A DNA stretch of 64,000 bases, taken from positions 2,170,001 through 2,234,000 of the forward strand of contig CAVRAV010000001.1 in assembly GCA_963719165.1 (NCBI GenBank), read 5' to 3'. Each line of letters starts with the position of its first letter. The first letter of the stretch is position 1. Shown here piece by piece: positions 16,899 to 24,984 of the stretch. The stretch comes from JAOUEA01 sp963719165 (GTDB taxonomy: Bacteria > Actinomycetota > UBA4738 > HRBIN12). The position numbers and the translations under genes are program-made. A model generated the notes under the pieces. The model saw nothing but the letters and a program-made list of their open reading frames with translations. It was not told where the DNA came from and ran no database searches.

Positions 16899-17331
16899 GC
16901 GCACGATCGAGGTCATCCGCGGAGGGCCGCTGCGCGTCGTCGGCGTCCCGCTCGCGCGGCTGGAGAGGCGAGAGGATCACTGGGCGCTCGGCGCGACGCT
17001 CGCGTGCGATGCGTACCTGCTCTGCCGCTGCGGAGCGTCCGAGAACATGCCCCTGTGCGATGCGGCGCCCCCATACCGGTGCTTCGAGGAGGAGCCGGTC
17101 ACCGCGCGGCCGCCGGGTCCGTTCCGTTGGGACATGCCCGAGCCCGGCGACCCCGCCGTGGCCCTCAAGCCGGGAGGACCCGCGCGGATCGCTGGCACCA
17201 CCCCCATCACCGAGGTCTCGGGCGCCGTCGTGGATCCGGGGCGCCGGGTCTCGCTCTGCCGATGCGGCGCCTCGAGATGCCAGCCCCTGTGCGATGGATC
17301 GCACAAGATCGTCCCGGTACCCGATCCCTGA
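16891..17331 (+). CDS. second CDGSH protein, first motif degenerate
   Basis: 146 residues. The second motif, CRCGASRCQPLCDGSH near the C-terminus, is complete. The first, CRCGASENMPLCDAAPPY, keeps three Cys but has lost the Gly-Ser-His, so one cluster would lack its His ligand. The ATG lies inside the end of the preceding CDGSH gene (8-base overlap), so the pair is almost certainly co-translated and may form a complex. Function unknown; redox role inferred from the domain. Confidence 0.8.
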   Translation: MTERTIEVIRGGPLRVVGVPLARLERREDHWALGATLACDAYLLCRCGASENMPLCDAAPPYRCFEEEPVTARPPGPFRWDMPEPGDPAVALKPGGPARIAGTTPITEVSGAVVDPGRRVSLCRCGASRCQPLCDGSHKIVPVPDP

Positions 17332-17335
17332 AAGC

Positions 17336-17358
17336 GCGGGGCGGCCTACGCGCCCCGC
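17336..17358. terminator. GC-rich hairpin between convergent genes
   Basis: GCGGGGCG, a 7-base loop, then CGCCCCGC: a perfect 8-bp stem between the CDGSH pair and msrA, overlapping the end of msrA. It has no T run. It would serve as a bidirectional terminator. Confidence 0.5.
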
Positions 17359-17879
17359 ACGGCCGATCCTTCGGTGAGCCCCAGCTCCCCCAACAGCCCC
17401 GCGGGGAGCACGTGGCAGTACGGCTCGTGGCCGGTCTTCTCGTAGTACCGCTGGTGGTAGCCCTCGGCGGGGTAGAACGCCTCGAACGGCGCGATCTCCG
17501 TGGCCACCGGGCGTCCGATCTCCGCCTGGACGCGGTCGCGAGAGGCTTCGGCCGTGGCCAATTGCTCGGAGGTATGCGCGAAGATCGCGCTCCGGTACTG
17601 CGTCCCGCGGTCGGGTCCCTGGCGATCCACCTGCGTCGGGTCGTGCATCGCCCAGAACACGCTCAACAGCTGATCGAAGGTCACGACGTCGGGGTCGAAG
17701 GACACCTGCACGACCTCCGCGTGGCCGGTACGGCCCGAACACACCTCGCGGTAATCGGCGTTCGGGACCGATCCGCCGGAGAATCCGCTCACGGCCTCGC
17801 GCACGCCGGGAACCTGCCGGAACACCCACTCCACGCCCCAGAAACAACCCGCCCCGAACGTCGCGGTCTCAACGGTCAT
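17346..17879 (-). CDS. msrA: peptide-methionine (S)-S-oxide reductase
   Basis: 177 residues. The catalytic Cys lies in the GAGCFWG motif (C12 from the ATG at 17879), with the family blocks GFSGGSVPNADYREVCSGRTGHAEVVQV, DPTQVDRQGPDRGTQYRSAIF and YFEPAEGYHQ-like FYPAEGYHQRYYEK. It repairs methionine sulfoxide in proteins. An upstream in-frame ATG at 17894 would add five residues. No MsrB domain is fused. Resolving Cys candidates are few (one in EVCSGR, one in EPYCHV). Confidence 0.95.
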   Translation of the reverse strand: MTVETATFGAGCFWGVEWVFRQVPGVREAVSGFSGGSVPNADYREVCSGRTGHAEVVQVSFDPDVVTFDQLLSVFWAMHDPTQVDRQGPDRGTQYRSAIFAHTSEQLATAEASRDRVQAEIGRPVATEIAPFEAFYPAEGYHQRYYEKTGHEPYCHVLPAGLLGELGLTEGSAVRGA

Positions 17880-17949
17880 CCCGACTCCTTCCATCTGCCT
17901 GCTCTATGGTCTCCTACGGCACCCCGAACGTTGCGCATCCCCACCAAGA

Positions 17950-17965
17950 TTGAACGGCGGTCCAA
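17950..17965. promoter_or_regulatory. operator-like palindrome 1 upstream of the CrtI-like gene
   Basis: TTGAACGGCGGTCCAA, an imperfect inverted repeat with arms TTGRA/TYCAA, matching the element at 18018 in its left half (TTGAACGG). It lies between the divergent msrA and oxidoreductase genes. It looks like a TetR-type operator; no regulator gene is adjacent. Confidence 0.45.
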
Positions 17966-18017
17966 TCGCTGTTTCCCCATCGTGGCCTGCGACGGTGTAC
18001 CCTGAATCCGCCCCGGA

Positions 18018-18033
18018 TTGAACGGAGATTCAA
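18018..18033. promoter_or_regulatory. operator-like palindrome 2 overlapping the ribosome site
   Basis: TTGAACGGAGATTCAA, a perfect 5-bp inverted repeat (TTGAA/TTCAA). It ends one base before the ATG at 18035 and contains the GGAG used for translation. Binding here would block both transcript elongation and, on RNA, little else. Second copy of the motif at 17950. Confidence 0.5.
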
Positions 18034-18034
18034 C

Positions 18035-19666
18035 ATGGCACAGCGCTCGACGAACCGCTACGACGCCCTCGTGGTGGGTGGGGGGCACAACGGTCTCGTT
18101 GCCGCGGCCTACCTCGCGAAGCACGGCGCCCGCACCGCGGTCCTGGAATCGCGGCACAAGACCGGAGGTGCGGCGGACACCATGGCTCCGTGGGACGACG
18201 TTCCCGACGTCAAGGTCACCACGCTCTCCTACGTCATGAGCCTGATGCCCCCGAGCATCCAGCGGGACCTCCAGCTGGACCGTTTCGGCTACAAGATCCA
18301 CCCCCAGGGGATGGGCTACCTCCCGCATCCGAGCGGGAGGTCGATCATCCAACACGAGGACGAGGCCCGTACCCGTGCGTCCATCGCCCAGTTCTCCAAG
18401 CGCGACGCGGACGCCTACTTCGAGTTCGAGACGTGGATCGGTCGAATCGCGAACATCATGGGTCCGCTCCTCATGCAGACACCGCCGCACCTCGGTTCGA
18501 AGAAGCCGGGCGACATCAAAGACATCGCGCAGCTCGGGTGGCAGCTGCGCAAGGAGATCGACCCTTCGACGGTGGCCGACATCACGCGGCTGTTCACGAT
18601 GAGCGCCTCCGATCTGCTCGATCGATGGTTCGAGTCCCCGGTCGTGAAGGGTTTCATGGCCGTCAACGGGATCATCGGCACCTGGGCCGGCCCTGACGCA
18701 CCCGGCACCGCGTACGTCTTGATGCATCACTCCGTGGGCGACATCGGCGATGGGCAGATCGCGAGCTGGGGCTACCCCGAGGGCGGGATGGGCGCGGTCT
18801 CCGCCGCGTGCGAGGGCTCGGCGCGGTTCTTCGGCGCCGAGATCCGCACGAACGCGCGGGTGGGGAAGATCCTCACCGACAACGGCCGGGTTCGCGGGGT
18901 CGCGCTCGACGACGGCGAGGAACTTCACGCTCCGATCGTCGTTACGGCGATCCATCCCAAGATCACCTTCCTGGAGCAGTTGGAGCGCTCGGAGCTTCCC
19001 GACGGGTTCGTCACCGACATCGAGCACTGGAAGACGCGGAGCGGCACGGTGAAGATCAACCTCGCGCTGGCGGCCCTTCCCGAGTTCACGGCAGACCCCG
19101 GCTTCGACCCGCAGATCCATGGTGGCGCCATCCAGATCCTGGACGACGACGACTACCTCGAGCGAGCCTTCCAAGACGCGCGGTTCGGTACGGCGGCGAC
19201 GCTGCCGTTCAGCGACACCGCGATCCCCTCCGTCTTCGACAAGACGCTCGCGCCGGAGGGGACCCACGTGATGAGCATGTTCACCCAGTGGGTGCCGCAG
19301 GAATGGGCCGGAGAAGACGGCCACGACGAGGATCTCGAGTCTTACGCCGACCGGTTGATCGACCGCGTCAACGACGTCGCGCCCAACTTCAAGGGGTCCA
19401 TCACGCATCGGCAGATCATCGGGCCGAAGCAGATGCAGGACGAATGGGGCCTGATCGGAGGAAACATCTTCCACGGCGAGCTCACCGTGGACCAGCTCTT
19501 CCACATGCGCCCCGCTCCCGGCTACGCCGACTACCGAACGCCGATCGCCGGTCTCTACCAAGCGAGCAGCGCCACGCACGCGGGCGGCGGTGTGACCGGT
19601 ATGCCCGGGCACCACTGCGTTCGGGAGATCTTGAAGGACAAGTCCGCCAAGCGCCGCAAGCGGTAG
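18035..19666 (+). CDS. CrtI/phytoene-desaturase-like FAD oxidoreductase
   Basis: 543 residues. The FAD motif is VVGGGHNGLVAAAYLAKHG with the downstream ESRHKTGGAAD. The C-terminal FAD strand is YQASSATHAGGGVTGMPGHH. This belongs to the NAD(P)/FAD-dependent oxidoreductases related to CrtI and vertebrate RetSat/PYROXD2. In actinobacteria many of these sit outside carotenoid clusters. No crtB or crtE is nearby, so a carotenoid role is not supported. The gene follows two palindromic elements that suggest repression by a TetR-type regulator. Confidence 0.85.
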   Translation: MAQRSTNRYDALVVGGGHNGLVAAAYLAKHGARTAVLESRHKTGGAADTMAPWDDVPDVKVTTLSYVMSLMPPSIQRDLQLDRFGYKIHPQGMGYLPHPSGRSIIQHEDEARTRASIAQFSKRDADAYFEFETWIGRIANIMGPLLMQTPPHLGSKKPGDIKDIAQLGWQLRKEIDPSTVADITRLFTMSASDLLDRWFESPVVKGFMAVNGIIGTWAGPDAPGTAYVLMHHSVGDIGDGQIASWGYPEGGMGAVSAACEGSARFFGAEIRTNARVGKILTDNGRVRGVALDDGEELHAPIVVTAIHPKITFLEQLERSELPDGFVTDIEHWKTRSGTVKINLALAALPEFTADPGFDPQIHGGAIQILDDDDYLERAFQDARFGTAATLPFSDTAIPSVFDKTLAPEGTHVMSMFTQWVPQEWAGEDGHDEDLESYADRLIDRVNDVAPNFKGSITHRQIIGPKQMQDEWGLIGGNIFHGELTVDQLFHMRPAPGYADYRTPIAGLYQASSATHAGGGVTGMPGHHCVREILKDKSAKRRKR

Positions 19667-19802
19667 CGGCCCCGAGCGGTCCTCACACGGCCCGGGCGAC
19701 GGGCTCCGCCCTGCGTCCGTCCCCCGGCCGATGGGCGAAATGGGCCGAATGGCCGGTGCGCTCCTCCCTCATGTTACCCGAAATCAGGTAGAGATGATCC
19801 CG

Positions 19803-19817
19803 ACCCCTGGGAGGGGT
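19803..19817 (+). promoter_or_regulatory. hairpin that can cover the ribosome site of the PAS gene
   Basis: ACCCCT-GGG-AGGGGT. The right arm is the GGAGGGG Shine-Dalgarno for the ATG at 19825. Folding would hide it, so translation of the PAS protein may be dampened or conditional. Confidence 0.4.
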
Positions 19818-19824
19818 GAGTTCG

Positions 19825-20271
19825 ATGAGGCAGTGGGAATTGATCGGCATCACGGACCAGGTACCTGCTCCGCCCCCGCCGACCCGTCGGTTCGTGGGCA
19901 GCGACACCGTCGGCCGTGCCGCGGGAGGACGGCCCGTGTTCTTCTGGACCACCGACACCGCGCTGCGCCTGCGCACGGTGACCGGAGCGGCCGCCGAAGT
20001 CATCGGCCTGCCGTTCGCCAGATGCGAGGGGCGCGACCTGCTGGGGCTATTCGGGATGGAGGGGTCGAACCTCGCGATCTTGGAAGCCCACGTCGCGGCG
20101 TTGGGTGGGGATACCGCCGGGTTCACCCTGCACGGAGCGCGCGGGACCGTGCGGTGCGAGGTGGCGCCGACCCACGACGCGCTCGACCGGGTGATCGGGA
20201 CCTTCTGCCTGGCGGTCGAGGTGCTGGACGTGGATCTGCGCGACGCACCGCTGCCCGTCACCGCCGCCTGA
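19825..20271 (+). CDS. single PAS-domain protein
   Basis: 148 residues. After a proline-rich lead (VPAPPPPTRR), a PAS fold is visible: VFFWTTDTALRLRTVTGAAAEVIGL, DLLGLFGMEGSN, a helix with HVAALGGDTAGFTLHG, and closing strands VRCEVAPTHD and VIGTFCLAVEV. There is no output domain, so it could act by protein-protein contact. I prefer the ATG at 19825, with GGAGGGG 8 bases upstream, over the GTG at 19816 that lies inside this ribosome site. A stop 34 bases from the hemL end makes the two convergent. Confidence 0.7.
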   Translation: MRQWELIGITDQVPAPPPPTRRFVGSDTVGRAAGGRPVFFWTTDTALRLRTVTGAAAEVIGLPFARCEGRDLLGLFGMEGSNLAILEAHVAALGGDTAGFTLHGARGTVRCEVAPTHDALDRVIGTFCLAVEVLDVDLRDAPLPVTAA

Positions 20272-20305
20272 ACCTCCCGAACGACCTCCGCGGGGAAGCG
20301 TCCCG

Positions 20306-21580
20306 CTACCCGCGGAAGGACGCCACGGCCTCGACGATCCGTGTGACCTCGTCGGGGCCGTGCGTCGTGCTGAGGGTCCAGAGCTCGTAGCCCGACGGAG
20401 GCAGGTAGACGCCGCGATCCAGCAGGTGATGGAAGAACCGACCGTACCGGTCGTGGTCGGCCGCGGCCGCCCCCCCGAAGTCGCGCACGGCCTCGTCGGA
20501 GAAGAACACGCTGAACATGGAGCTCGCCCGATTGATGGTCGCGGGGATCGCGGTGGAAGCGAACGCCTCGGTCAAGGCGTCGGTGAGCGAGATCGCGGTC
20601 GCCTCGAGCTCACGGTAAGGGTCGCGTTCACGGGCCAGATCCAGCGCGGCGATCCCCGCGGCGACGGCCACGGGGTTCCCGCTGAGCGTTCCCGCCTGGT
20701 AGACCGAACCGGTGGGAGCGAGGGCCTCCATGAGATCGCGACGCCCTCCGAAGGCGGCGCACGGGAAGCCACCCCCCATCACCTTGCCGAAGGTCGTGAG
20801 GTCAGGCTCGACGCCGAAGAACGACTGCGCCCCCCCGTAGGCGATGCGGAACCCCGTGATGACCTCGTCGAACAGCAAGAGCGCTCCGGACGTGTCGCAG
20901 AGCTCGCGCAACCCCGGCAGGAATCCAGGCTCGGGCGGCACCACGCCCATGTTCGCGGCGACGGGTTCCAGGACCACGAGCGCGATCTCGTGCCCGCGCT
21001 CGGCGAAGAGGGCGCGCGCGGCGTCGAGGTCGTTGAAGGGCAGCGACAGCGTGTCCCCGGCCGACCCTGCGGTGACCCCGGGGGTCGCGGGGATCCCCAG
21101 GGTCGCGAGCCCGCTCCCCGATCCCTCGGCGAGCAGGGCATCGGAGTGGCCGTGATAACACCCGGTGAACTTCACGAGCAGATCGCGCCCCGTGGCCGCG
21201 CGCCCGAGCCGGACGGCGCTCATGACGGCCTCGGTCCCGCTGTTCACGAGCCGCACCATCTCCACGGCGGGGACGGCCTCGACGATCCGCTCGGCGAGGA
21301 TGACCTCGGGCTCCGTTGGTGCTCCGAACGTCGAACCGTGGGCGGCCGCAGTCTGGGCGGCAGAGACGATCTCGGGACAGGCGTGTCCGAACAGGAGCGC
21401 GCCCCAGGACTGCACCAGGTCGACGTATCGCCTCCCGTCGACATCGACCAGGTAGGCGCCCTCGCCTCGCTCGATGAACAGCGGGGTCCCCCCGACGCCG
21501 CCGAACGCCCGTACGGGGGAATCCACGCCGCCCGGGATCACGCCTCGCGCACGCTCGAACAGTTCCTCGGACCGGGTCAT
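20306..21580 (-). CDS. hemL: glutamate-1-semialdehyde 2,1-aminomutase
   Basis: 424 residues. PLP enzyme converting glutamate-1-semialdehyde to 5-aminolevulinate. The PLP-Lys is K266 in TTFGKVMGGGFPCAAFGG. Also conserved are GGVDSPVRAFGGVGG, NSGTEAVMSAVRLGRAATG, FTGCYHGHSDALL and LLLFDEVITGFR. ATG 21580. It is separated from hemB by a dienelactone hydrolase gene on the other strand, so it has its own transcript. Supplies ALA together with hemA. Confidence 0.97.
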   Translation of the reverse strand: MTRSEELFERARGVIPGGVDSPVRAFGGVGGTPLFIERGEGAYLVDVDGRRYVDLVQSWGALLFGHACPEIVSAAQTAAAHGSTFGAPTEPEVILAERIVEAVPAVEMVRLVNSGTEAVMSAVRLGRAATGRDLLVKFTGCYHGHSDALLAEGSGSGLATLGIPATPGVTAGSAGDTLSLPFNDLDAARALFAERGHEIALVVLEPVAANMGVVPPEPGFLPGLRELCDTSGALLLFDEVITGFRIAYGGAQSFFGVEPDLTTFGKVMGGGFPCAAFGGRRDLMEALAPTGSVYQAGTLSGNPVAVAAGIAALDLARERDPYRELEATAISLTDALTEAFASTAIPATINRASSMFSVFFSDEAVRDFGGAAAADHDRYGRFFHHLLDRGVYLPPSGYELWTLSTTHGPDEVTRIVEAVASFRG

Positions 21581-21649
21581 CGCCCAGATGCTAGTCGGGA
21601 ACGCGAGGTGGCCGGCCGCACCAAACGAACGAGGCGGTAGGGTCGGAGG

Positions 21650-22309
21650 ATGACCGGCACGAGGATCGCGCTCGAGGTCCCCGGCGGAACGACCGCGGGC
21701 TATCTCGCCCAGGTCCAAGGGTGGCCCCCCGGTCCCGCGGTGGTCGTGATCCAGGAGTGGTGGGGGCTCAACGCGCACGTGGAATCCCTCGCGCAGCGCT
21801 TGGCCGACGACGGGTTCACTGCCCTCGCGCCCGACCTGTTCCACGGCAGGCAAACGAAGGAACCGGACGAAGCCAGGAAGATGGCGATGGAGCTCGAGCG
21901 GGACGCGGCGCTGATCGACCTGCGCGCGGCCGTGACCTGGCTCCTCGACAACGGTGCCACGAGCGTCGGCGTCACGGGGTTCTGCATGGGCGGAGGGCTG
22001 GCCTGGGAGCTGGCGCTCACCGACGACCGCGTGGCCGCCGTGGCTCCCTTCTACGGGCACGTCGATTTCGGCGATCGCAAGGCGAGGGTCCCCTTCCAGG
22101 CGCACTACGCGGGCCACGACGGATGGAAGCCGTCGATGTTGGACGCCATCCGCGCTCACCTCGAGGACGTGCCCGGCAGCGAGTTCCACTGGTACCCGGA
22201 GGCGTCGCACGCGTTCATGAACGACACCCGGCCGGAGGTGTACCGGGCCGACGACGCCGCCGTGGCCTGGGATCGGCTCGTGACGTTCTTCCGGGCCACG
22301 CTCGCGTGA
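21650..22309 (+). CDS. dienelactone hydrolase family protein
   Basis: 219 residues, the normal size for a one-domain dienelactone hydrolase. The catalytic Cys lies in GFCMGG (C112), with the Glu of IQEWWG (E36) that holds the Cys, D157 (AGHDGW) and H187 (EASHAF). It hydrolyses esters or lactones; the natural substrate is not evident because no aromatic-degradation genes are adjacent. It is inserted divergently between hemL and hemB, with 12 bases to the hemB stop. Confidence 0.9.
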   Translation: MTGTRIALEVPGGTTAGYLAQVQGWPPGPAVVVIQEWWGLNAHVESLAQRLADDGFTALAPDLFHGRQTKEPDEARKMAMELERDAALIDLRAAVTWLLDNGATSVGVTGFCMGGGLAWELALTDDRVAAVAPFYGHVDFGDRKARVPFQAHYAGHDGWKPSMLDAIRAHLEDVPGSEFHWYPEASHAFMNDTRPEVYRADDAAVAWDRLVTFFRATLA

Positions 22310-22321
22310 GTTCGGCCGCCG

Positions 22322-23305
22322 TCAGCCGCCCGTGAGCCACCCCGCAGCTTCCTTGGCGTGATAGGTCAGCACGAGATCGGCGCCGGCGCGGCGGATCGAG
22401 CCGAGGGATTCGACGACGGCCCGCCGTTCGTCGAGCCACCCGGCCCGCGCCGCCGCCTTGAGCATCGCGTACTCGCCGCTCACCTGGTAGGCCGCCATGG
22501 GGAAGCCGGTGGCGTCTTTGGCCGCGCGGATCACGTCGAGGTAGGGGAGCGCCGGCTTCACCATGACCACGTCAGCGCCCTCGTCGATGTCCATGAGAAC
22601 CTCCCGAACGGCCTCGTCCGCGTTCGCGGGGTCCATCTGGTAGCCCGCGCGATCGCCGAAGGCGGGGGCGCACTCCGCCGCCTCCCGGAAGGGGCCGTAG
22701 AACGCGCTCGCGAACTTCGCCGCGTAGGCCATCACGCCAACGCCGACGTGACCGGCAGCATCCAAGCCGTCGCGCACGGCCGCGACCTGGCCATCCATCA
22801 TGCCGCTGGGGCCCACGAGGTGGACGCCGGCCTCGGCCTGGGCCACCGCGACCCTGCGGTAGAGCTCCAGCGTCGCGTCGTTGTCCACGGAGCCGTCGGC
22901 CGCGAGGACGCCGCAGTGCCCGTGATCCGTGTATTCGTCGAGACAGAGGTCGGCGATCACCACGCCGTCTTCGCCCAGCTCCTCTCGCGCCGCCGCGATC
23001 GCTCGCTGGCCGATCCCTCGCGGGTCCCACGCCTGCGAGCCCTCGGGGTCCTTGTGAGTGGGGATGCCGAACAACATGAACGTGCTCACGCCCAGCCCCG
23101 CGATATCGGCGATCTCCTTTCGCAGAGACTCGACGGTGTGCTGGACCTGTCCCGGCATCGAAGAGATCGGGACCGGCTCGCTCACGCCCTCCTTGACGAA
23201 GAGCGGGGCGATCAGGTCCCGGGGAACCAGAGACGTCTCGCGGACGAGGGAGCGCAGGGCGGGCGTGCGCCGCATGCGACGCGGCCGCTGCCGGGGGAAG
23301 GTCAT
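22322..23305 (-). CDS. hemB: porphobilinogen synthase (ALA dehydratase)
   Basis: 327 residues. It condenses two ALA molecules to porphobilinogen. Schiff-base lysines are K197 (YAAKFASAFYGPFR) and K250 (VMVKPALPYLD). The metal site reads CLDEYTDHGHCG (C121, D123, C131): the outer two Cys of the zinc-type site are kept but the middle one is Asp, a hybrid between Zn and Mg types. It is nine bases downstream of hemD in the hemA-C-D-B run. Confidence 0.97.
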   Translation of the reverse strand: MTFPRQRPRRMRRTPALRSLVRETSLVPRDLIAPLFVKEGVSEPVPISSMPGQVQHTVESLRKEIADIAGLGVSTFMLFGIPTHKDPEGSQAWDPRGIGQRAIAAAREELGEDGVVIADLCLDEYTDHGHCGVLAADGSVDNDATLELYRRVAVAQAEAGVHLVGPSGMMDGQVAAVRDGLDAAGHVGVGVMAYAAKFASAFYGPFREAAECAPAFGDRAGYQMDPANADEAVREVLMDIDEGADVVMVKPALPYLDVIRAAKDATGFPMAAYQVSGEYAMLKAAARAGWLDERRAVVESLGSIRRAGADLVLTYHAKEAAGWLTGG

Positions 23306-23314
23306 GGCGGGATT

Positions 23315-24088
23315 CTAGGGGCCGAGGGGAGCGAGCACACGTTCGAGCGCGGCGACGAGCCCCTCGATCGTGTGTGGCCGGGCGACGGCCCCCACCTTGA
23401 ACCCGTGCTCGCGCGCTTCGCGCGCGGTGACGGGGCCGATGCACACCACCGTTGGCGCCCCTCGCACGGCTCCGAGCGCCCCGACGAACCCGCGCACGGT
23501 GGATGCGCTCGTGAAGGTCACGGCGTCGACTACGCCGGCGCGCAGCGCGGCCCGCGCGCGCGCCGGCAGGGACCGCGCCATGACGGTGCGGTACGCGTCC
23601 ACGCGGTCCGGACGCCAGCCCTTCGACCTCAGCGCCGTCTCCAGTCCCGCGGGCGCGATATCGGCCCGAGCGCACAGGACGCGACCGTCGCCGCGCGGGA
23701 AGCCCCGTGCGAGCGCCGCGGTGGTGAACGTGCTCGGTTGGAGGTCGGGGTCGCGCCCGGCCCAGCCTCGGAAGGCCGCCGCCGTCCCATCGCCGATGAC
23801 CGCGACGCGCGCCTGGACCTCGTCCGGGCCGCTCAACCGGGCGGCGAGCATGTCGACCGTGGCGCGGCTCGTCACCGTGAGCCACGCGTACCTTCCGGCC
23901 GCCAGTTCACGCAACGCCACCGTGAGTGCGGCACTGCGGATCGGGGCGATCGCGATCGCGGGGGCTGAGATGGTCGTCGCGCCACGTTGGTCAAGGTGCT
24001 TGACCAACACGTCCGACGGTTCCGCCGGACGCGTGACGATCACGGTTCGACCAGTGAGGGTCTTGCCGACCCGTCGGCTCCCGTTCAC
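23315..24088 (-). CDS. hemD: uroporphyrinogen-III synthase
   Basis: 257 residues. It closes the hydroxymethylbilane ring with inversion of ring D. Sequence is weakly conserved, as usual for the family. Visible blocks are TVIVTRPAEPSDVLVKHLDQRGA at the N-terminus, LTVTSRATVDML, RVLCARADIAPAGLETALRSKG, VDAYRTV and VDAVTFTSASTVRGFVG. Its ATG overlaps the hemC stop by four bases. Not fused to a methyltransferase or to hemC. Confidence 0.92.
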   Translation of the reverse strand: MNGSRRVGKTLTGRTVIVTRPAEPSDVLVKHLDQRGATTISAPAIAIAPIRSAALTVALRELAAGRYAWLTVTSRATVDMLAARLSGPDEVQARVAVIGDGTAAAFRGWAGRDPDLQPSTFTTAALARGFPRGDGRVLCARADIAPAGLETALRSKGWRPDRVDAYRTVMARSLPARARAALRAGVVDAVTFTSASTVRGFVGALGAVRGAPTVVCIGPVTAREAREHGFKVGAVARPHTIEGLVAALERVLAPLGP

Positions 24089-24984
24089 GTCTCGCGGACC
24101 TCGGCCAGGATCTCTTCGGCGCCCAGCTCGATGAGCTGCCGGGCGGCATCGCGTGCCACCGCTTCAGGCTCGTCGCCCTCGGCGTTCGCTCGGATCAGCC
24201 GGTCGCCCTCGGGCGTCCCCACCACGGCCACCAGGTGCAGCGTGTTCTCCCGCCACTCGGCATAGGCCCCCAAGGGGAGCGCACATCCGCCGCCGAGCCG
24301 CCACATGAGGGACCGCTCTGCGTTCAGCGCTGCGTGGGACGGCGCATGATCGATCGCTCGCAGGGCGGCGGCCGTGGCTTCATCGTCGTCGCGGCATTGG
24401 ATCGCGAGGGCTCCTTGGCCCGGGGCGGGCACCATCTCTTCGACCGTGAGCGTCCTGGCGAATGGCGGTTCAACCGCCAAGCGCGCGAGGCCGGCGGCCG
24501 CGAGCACGACGGCGCCGACCTTCCCGTCGGCAAGCTTGGCAAGCCGGGTGTCCACGTTCCCGCCTAGGTCGGCCACCACGATGTCGGGGAAGGACGCAAG
24601 GAGCTGGGCGCGACGCCGGAGCGATGACGTGCCCACGACCGCCCCCGGCGGGAGGGTCTCGCCGCGCGAGATCAAGACGTCGAATGGATCGCTCCGTTCG
24701 GGGACCGCGCCGATCACGAACAAGTCGTCCTCCTCGGCCGGCAGATCCTTGGCGGAATGCACGGCGAGGTCCAGCGTCCCGGCCTCGAGGGCGTCCAAGA
24801 TCGTGTCCGTCCACAGCCCTTTCAGGCCCTGCGCGGACGACTCGGCCGTCTTCCCCTCGTCCCCCGACGTGGTCATGGGAACGATCTGGGCTTCGGCGCC
24901 GATGCCGACCAAGAGGTCCCGGACGAGTTCGGCTTGGGCGATCGCCAGCCTCGAGCGGCGGGTGCCGATCCGCAGTGGGTTCAC
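24085..24984 (-). CDS. hemC: hydroxymethylbilane synthase
   Basis: 299 residues. It polymerises four porphobilinogens on a dipyrromethane cofactor bound to C234 (GGGCALPLGAYA). Other motifs are IGTRRSRLAIAQAE, the active-site VHSAKDLP (D80), VGTSSLRRRAQLL and LGGNVDTRLAKL. The ATG overlaps the hemA stop (four bases), and the stop overlaps the hemD start, so hemA, hemC and hemD are translationally coupled. Confidence 0.97.
   Translation of the reverse strand: MNPLRIGTRRSRLAIAQAELVRDLLVGIGAEAQIVPMTTSGDEGKTAESSAQGLKGLWTDTILDALEAGTLDLAVHSAKDLPAEEDDLFVIGAVPERSDPFDVLISRGETLPPGAVVGTSSLRRRAQLLASFPDIVVADLGGNVDTRLAKLADGKVGAVVLAAAGLARLAVEPPFARTLTVEEMVPAPGQGALAIQCRDDDEATAAALRAIDHAPSHAALNAERSLMWRLGGGCALPLGAYAEWRENTLHLVAVVGTPEGDRLIRANAEGDEPEAVARDAARQLIELGAEEILAEVRET

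Noticed and set aside
18035..19666. Carotenoid biosynthesis gene crtI
   Set aside because: Fold agrees, but the RetSat/PYROXD2-like group is broader and no crtB/crtE-type gene is present.
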